This document shows, piece by piece, positions 40,580-43,748 of a stretch of DNA of 43,748 bases. Within the stretch, counting starts at the first letter, position 1; each line of letters starts with the position of its first letter. The stretch spans positions 1 to 43,748 of the forward strand of contig DATJHM010000020.1 of the NCBI GenBank assembly GCA_035493895.1, read 5' to 3'. Under the pieces are notes generated by a model that saw only the letters and a program-made list of their open reading frames with translations, did no database searches and had not been told where the DNA came from. The DNA is from DATJHM01 sp035493895. Lineage in GTDB: Bacteria; Chloroflexota; Ktedonobacteria; Ktedonobacterales; Ktedonobacteraceae. A program made the translations under genes and the position numbers.

Positions 40580-41257
40580 TATAGAGAAACTCTCCACTTG
40601 AATTACCCATTATACAAATTAACACATGAACCAGCTAATGAAATAGCAAATAAACAACTCTACTATGATTATGCAATTATATAAGCGTATATAGATCTTT
40701 GACGCGTCTGCTGTAGTACTAAATGGCTAATACCTTGCCGCTACGCTGCTTTCTCCTCTTTCGGGTTGGCGCACGTCGTTCCTACTACAAGGTACTATTC
40801 TCTCTGTCTGATGTTGACAGGATTGCTCACGCAAAAAAGAGCTTACTCCCTTCATTTTTCCTCACCAGCAACTTTTTATGCCCCTCACGTCTTGCTCCCC
40901 CTTTTTTTACAGAGCTCGATTTTTGTAGGAGGTATTAGTTAAGATTACGCTTTTGTGGTTGAGATTTCTTAACCTCTTCCTGGTACTTTTTAAGTAGTAA
41001 AACAGGTTCTATGCAGGAAGCGTAGCTATATATGCTAGTATTCAATCAGATCACATGCATACATCGTTCAGCAGTGTATTTCACTGTATTGATGCGCGGC
41101 GCGCTCATTTGCACCCTGCTGTGCTATCAATACTGTCATTTAGCGGATCGCTCATTGAGTGCTATTTACTTCCACTCTTGAGCATATGTCTAGAAGGTAG
41201 CATGTCTGGTATATAACCATGGCTACCGAGTAACAAAAAAAGGTTGAGGAAAACGAA
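40580..41257. other. 678-bp gene-free region
   Basis: No gene is supported; a 71-codon plus-strand ORF at 40723-40938 has no ribosome binding site or conserved look. It carries several AT-rich promoter-like stretches and the GAGG ribosome binding site of the next gene. Confidence 0.4.
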
Positions 41258-43267
41258 ATGTTCGCGACAAAACCACGAAATCCCTCAAGTCTTCAAAAAA
41301 AGCCTGCCTATGGACGTGGCAGGCAACGCCTCTCTCCACTGATGATTCTTGGCATCTCGGTGCCTGTCTTAGTGGCGCTTATTGGTGTGGTTGTTTTTGT
41401 TGTGAAACCGTTGGGAGGCTCACATGCAGCAACTGTGAATACAGATTGTACTTTGACTGTGCCTGCCAATCCTTTAACGGCGCAGGGTCTGGCGACTCCT
41501 TATCAAATCTCTGCTACTAATACTGCCAATGGTCCCTGCAATGAGTCCAATGCTGCTCAGTCAGCATTCGTTCAGGCGGTGATTCTAGACCCGAACACCG
41601 GGGCGATGTCGGCTTATGAGCCACTGGTAATCGATAAAGGGACACAGCCTGCCGTTGCACCTGTCGTCCCACAACTCCCTCAAGGGGCTGTGGTTGGTAT
41701 CTGGTTTGGTGACAATGGCAATGCTCTGACACTCTTACAAAACAATGCCAGACGAAGATGGACCTCACGTTCCCAGTTTACTTCACAGCAGGTCAAGATG
41801 ACTTTTCAGGGTGGAACTAACGGAAATTGTGTCAATGGTGTCTCCGGGTCTGTCTTTGGTCAGTTCAGCTATTGTAATGGGGCTGCTTTCTTCCAGGCTG
41901 CTAATAAGCTGATTGCTGCCGGGAAAATTACTATTCCGGCTCTGGGGACTGCAAATGATGGGATGGCCTGTCCTACCACGCGCGATTTCAGTATCGTTGA
42001 TATGGATCAAAGTGATAATGTGCAGACGAAGTATCTGGTAACTCCCAATGGTCAGGTCGCCCAATTCTCTGCCGCTAATCAGGCTCAACTGAAGAACTCG
42101 ACAGTTCTATCGAATCCAAGTGACAATGCGTTGGTGACTACGTTCCTCGATCCTGCTCTTGGTTGTACATCATTTCAGATACCTGACCTTGCAAATCCTG
42201 GTGGCACAACTGCTACCCTCGCTACTGATGAAATGATGGCTGCTGCCGATCAGCAAGCCCCAGTGGCATTAGTTCCAGCAGGCGATCCAATGGTTCTTGT
42301 CAATGGTCAACCTAACCTTACCAAACTCAATAATTACCGCGTTGGTGTTGATCAGACACCTGCTACATCTCTCGGCAATGCCGATACAACTATGTACTGT
42401 CAAAATCTGGTGAAGTTCGCTCTCCCTCGTTTGGAGCTCGATCAGAACGCATTTCAGACGCTTCCCTCACCTGATGGTGGAGCATCGGCCTCTAATCTCT
42501 TTGCTTTTCTGGCCAATCGCCTGAGTGGGACGTTCAGCATTGATGGTATTGATTGTGTCGATCTGTTGAAGATCCAGAATCCTGTTACTGTTGTTGCTGA
42601 TAACAATGGTATCGCAACTTCTGCTACGATTATGACTACGCCTCTGCCTATCGGCGCTACACCGGTTGCTACGACTACGCCGGTTGCAGGTACGACACCT
42701 GTTGCAGGCACGACACCTGTTGCAGGCACGACGCCGGTTGCAGGTACGACGCCGGTCGCAGGCGGTGGTACACAGCAGATTGCTACAGGAACTGCTTCAA
42801 TCAATCTGAATACCCGTACAAGCAGCGCTCAGATTACATGGAATATTACCTATCCAGGTCATGCAAATAAGCGCATTACTGTTGGTATTGCTACGAATAG
42901 TTGCACAGGTACCAAGGTTTTCAGTTCGAATAAAACTACCAGTGGCAGTAGCCGAAATTCAACTACGACGACGATCTATAACCTGCGCGGTTTGACCGCC
43001 TTACCGAATACCTGGTTCTTTACCGTCGCTGATCCTGCACAAACTGGAACTCCTGTTGTTGGATGTGGCTCTGTTGTTGTGAATGGTCGTACTGGAACGG
43101 CAACCCTTGGTACTATTACGACTGCACCATCTGCGACGCCCGTGCCCGCCACGACGCCGACGCCCGTGCCCGCCACGACGCCGATGCCCGCCACGACACC
43201 AACACCTGGTGTCACGCCGACGCCAGCACCAGATACAACGCCAACTGCAACTCCTGCCGCTGGTTAG
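41258..43267 (+). CDS. Membrane-anchored surface protein with Thr-Pro repeats
   Basis: A 669-residue protein, ATG 41258 after TTGAGG. A basic N-terminus (about 30 residues) precedes one membrane helix (LMILGISVPVLVALIGVVVFVV), so it is anchored N-terminus in. Residues about 50-470 are a large Ser/Thr/Asn/Gln-rich extracytoplasmic region with spaced Cys residues. Residues about 470-505 have five near-identical TPVAG units (15-bp repeats in the DNA), then a beta-rich segment, and the tail is TPVPATTPTP-type. It resembles secreted or wall-associated proteins; no enzymatic motif is seen. It ends in a terminator before the rRNA promoter region. Confidence 0.78.
   Translation: MFATKPRNPSSLQKKPAYGRGRQRLSPLMILGISVPVLVALIGVVVFVVKPLGGSHAATVNTDCTLTVPANPLTAQGLATPYQISATNTANGPCNESNAAQSAFVQAVILDPNTGAMSAYEPLVIDKGTQPAVAPVVPQLPQGAVVGIWFGDNGNALTLLQNNARRRWTSRSQFTSQQVKMTFQGGTNGNCVNGVSGSVFGQFSYCNGAAFFQAANKLIAAGKITIPALGTANDGMACPTTRDFSIVDMDQSDNVQTKYLVTPNGQVAQFSAANQAQLKNSTVLSNPSDNALVTTFLDPALGCTSFQIPDLANPGGTTATLATDEMMAAADQQAPVALVPAGDPMVLVNGQPNLTKLNNYRVGVDQTPATSLGNADTTMYCQNLVKFALPRLELDQNAFQTLPSPDGGASASNLFAFLANRLSGTFSIDGIDCVDLLKIQNPVTVVADNNGIATSATIMTTPLPIGATPVATTTPVAGTTPVAGTTPVAGTTPVAGTTPVAGGGTQQIATGTASINLNTRTSSAQITWNITYPGHANKRITVGIATNSCTGTKVFSSNKTTSGSSRNSTTTTIYNLRGLTALPNTWFFTVADPAQTGTPVVGCGSVVVNGRTGTATLGTITTAPSATPVPATTPTPVPATTPMPATTPTPGVTPTPAPDTTPTATPAAG
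42661..42762 (+). repeat. In-frame 15-bp repeat, about five copies
   Basis: Encodes Thr-Pro-Val-Ala-Gly repeats with few base differences between copies, typical of slippage-prone length variation. Confidence 0.75.
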
Positions 43268-43301
43268 TCTTTGCCTGCTAGCGGAAAATATGAGTATACA
43301 G

Positions 43302-43332
43302 GGAGGATATGAAGCGTTGCTTCGTATCCTCC
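43302..43332 (+). terminator. Terminator of the surface-protein gene
   Basis: GGAGGATA-GAAGC pairs with GCTTC-TATCCTCC around a 3-base loop with one T-G wobble, followed by GCTTTTT. Confidence 0.8.
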
Positions 43333-43359
43333 GCTTTTTATAAGCGCTGCAAGGAGGCT

Positions 43360-43395
43360 TTTGCAGATTCATAAATCTGCAAATTTATGAATTTT
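43360..43395 (+). promoter_or_regulatory. Two mutually exclusive hairpins upstream of the 23S promoter
   Basis: Hairpin A pairs 43360-43369 with 43374-43383 (10 bp, 4-base loop). Hairpin B pairs 43367-43376 with 43383-43392 (10 bp, AT-rich) and is followed by TTT. They share bases, so only one can form. B resembles a second intrinsic terminator that would insulate the rRNA promoter; the alternation may be meaningful or incidental. Confidence 0.45.
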
Positions 43396-43427
43396 TAAAA
43401 TTGCTGCTGAAATTCGCAAAAAAGGTA

Positions 43428-43458
43428 TTGACAAGCAGCAAAAAGTATGGGATATTAT
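43428..43458 (+). promoter_or_regulatory. Promoter of the 23S rRNA gene
   Basis: Perfect TTGACA at 43428-43433. A -10 can be read as GATATT at 17-bp spacing (43451-43456) or TATTAT at 19-bp spacing (43453-43458). It lies 160-190 bp upstream of the mature 23S end, so the 23S gene does not need a 16S gene in front. Confidence 0.65.
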
Positions 43459-43587
43459 GCAAGCGCCGAACGAGAGCGCACGAGACGAAGAAGTACACTG
43501 ACAACTGAATATATGTATCTTACTTCAATTTTGTTGAGCGATAGGCCGACAAGAGTTGAAGCAGAGGAGCGCAAAAGAAGGCGTTTA

Positions 43588-43607
43588 GGAATGGTGCAGA
43601 CCATTCC
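43588..43607 (+). other. Leader hairpin next to the 23S 5' end
   Basis: GGAATGGT pairs with ACCATTCC over a GCAG loop, perfect over 8 bp, 10 bases before the mature end. It is a candidate processing or leader structure. Confidence 0.5.
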
Positions 43608-43617
43608 AACAAGAAGA

Positions 43618-43748
43618 GAACAAGCTACACAGAGTACAAGGTGGATGCCTTGGCGCATGAGACCGAAGAAGGACGCGGAGACCGGCGAAACGTTCAAGGG
43701 GAGCTGCATACAAGCGTTGATCCTTGAGATTCCGAATGGGGCAACCCC
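43618..43748 (+). rRNA. 23S ribosomal RNA, 5' part
   Basis: The 5' end is aligned by eye to E. coli: GAACAAGCTACACAG begins at the position of E. coli base 1, and GGTGGATGCCTTGGC follows at the conserved position. The rest (CATGAGACCGAAGAAGGACGC, then GGGGAGCTGCATACAAG) is the known helix 11-16 start of 23S. The gene runs beyond the window edge. No 16S rRNA or tRNA is upstream; a protein gene lies 350 bp ahead. Confidence 0.93.

Noticed and set aside
40723..40938. 71-codon plus-strand ORF
   Set aside because: No ribosome binding site, unbalanced composition, no recognisable domain.
42661..42762. CRISPR-like short tandem repeat
   Set aside because: The units are contiguous, in frame and 15 bp long with no spacers; it is a protein repeat.

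Overview
The window looks like ordinary chromosome from a GC-balanced bacterium, most likely a member of the Chloroflexota of the Ktedonobacter type. This is inferred from gene style rather than from any search: a DUF5679-type zinc ribbon, a rRNA operon without 16S, Thr-Pro-rich and Tyr-Gln-rich surface proteins, and many lineage-specific membrane proteins. No CRISPR array, prophage, tRNA or complete IS element was found. The 3' end enters a 23S rRNA gene that has its own promoter and no 16S gene upstream.

Layout: 1-1300 holds an AT-rich HTH/acetyltransferase-like gene with its own operator repeats. 1296-1790 is a coiled-coil gene. 2112-5819 carries a metallo-beta-lactamase-fold protein, then pyrG coupled to a MgtE-N/CBS protein. 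5848-8390 runs leftward with a Cys-rich unknown, greA and a DUF5679 membrane protein. 8583-11250 has a divergent PanC homologue, then plsY and pgsA (phospholipid synthesis) converging on a 189-bp element with 26-bp terminal inverted repeats and 21-bp flanking direct repeats. 11401-15774 is a leftward operon of secG, an SGNH-hydrolase lipoprotein and a very large FtsX-type permease without a neighbouring ATPase. 15875-21257 has an HNH-like membrane protein, a GT2 glycosyltransferase with a degenerate GGDEF-like tail, beta-carbonic anhydrase, an RNase D-like exonuclease with a HEAT-like tail and a CoxG-like protein. 21473-26066 holds rplI, nnr, a Trm11-like methyltransferase (probably leaderless) and a GT4 glycosyltransferase. 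26480-31028 holds lineage-specific proteins and leuA. 31625-35873 has two paralogous Tyr/Gln-tailed membrane proteins bracketing a RlaP-like nucleotidyltransferase and an autoregulated LacI-PfkB pair. 35919-41257 has an M42 peptidase, a NYN nuclease with a large insertion, an HxlR regulator, a small unknown and a membrane/winged-helix protein. 41258-43267 is a Thr-Pro repeat surface protein, followed by the 23S rRNA.

Most genes are single transcription units separated by strong stem-loop terminators, many of them symmetrical and able to act on both strands. Likely operons are pyrG with the MgtE-N/CBS gene, secG-SGNH-permease, and LacI-PfkB. The observations most worth checking are the inverted-repeat element at 10405-10635, the PanC-like protein that has lost the canonical catalytic motifs, the GT2/GGDEF-like fusion, the NYN protein with a split catalytic domain, and the unlinked 23S gene preceded by two mutually exclusive hairpins.
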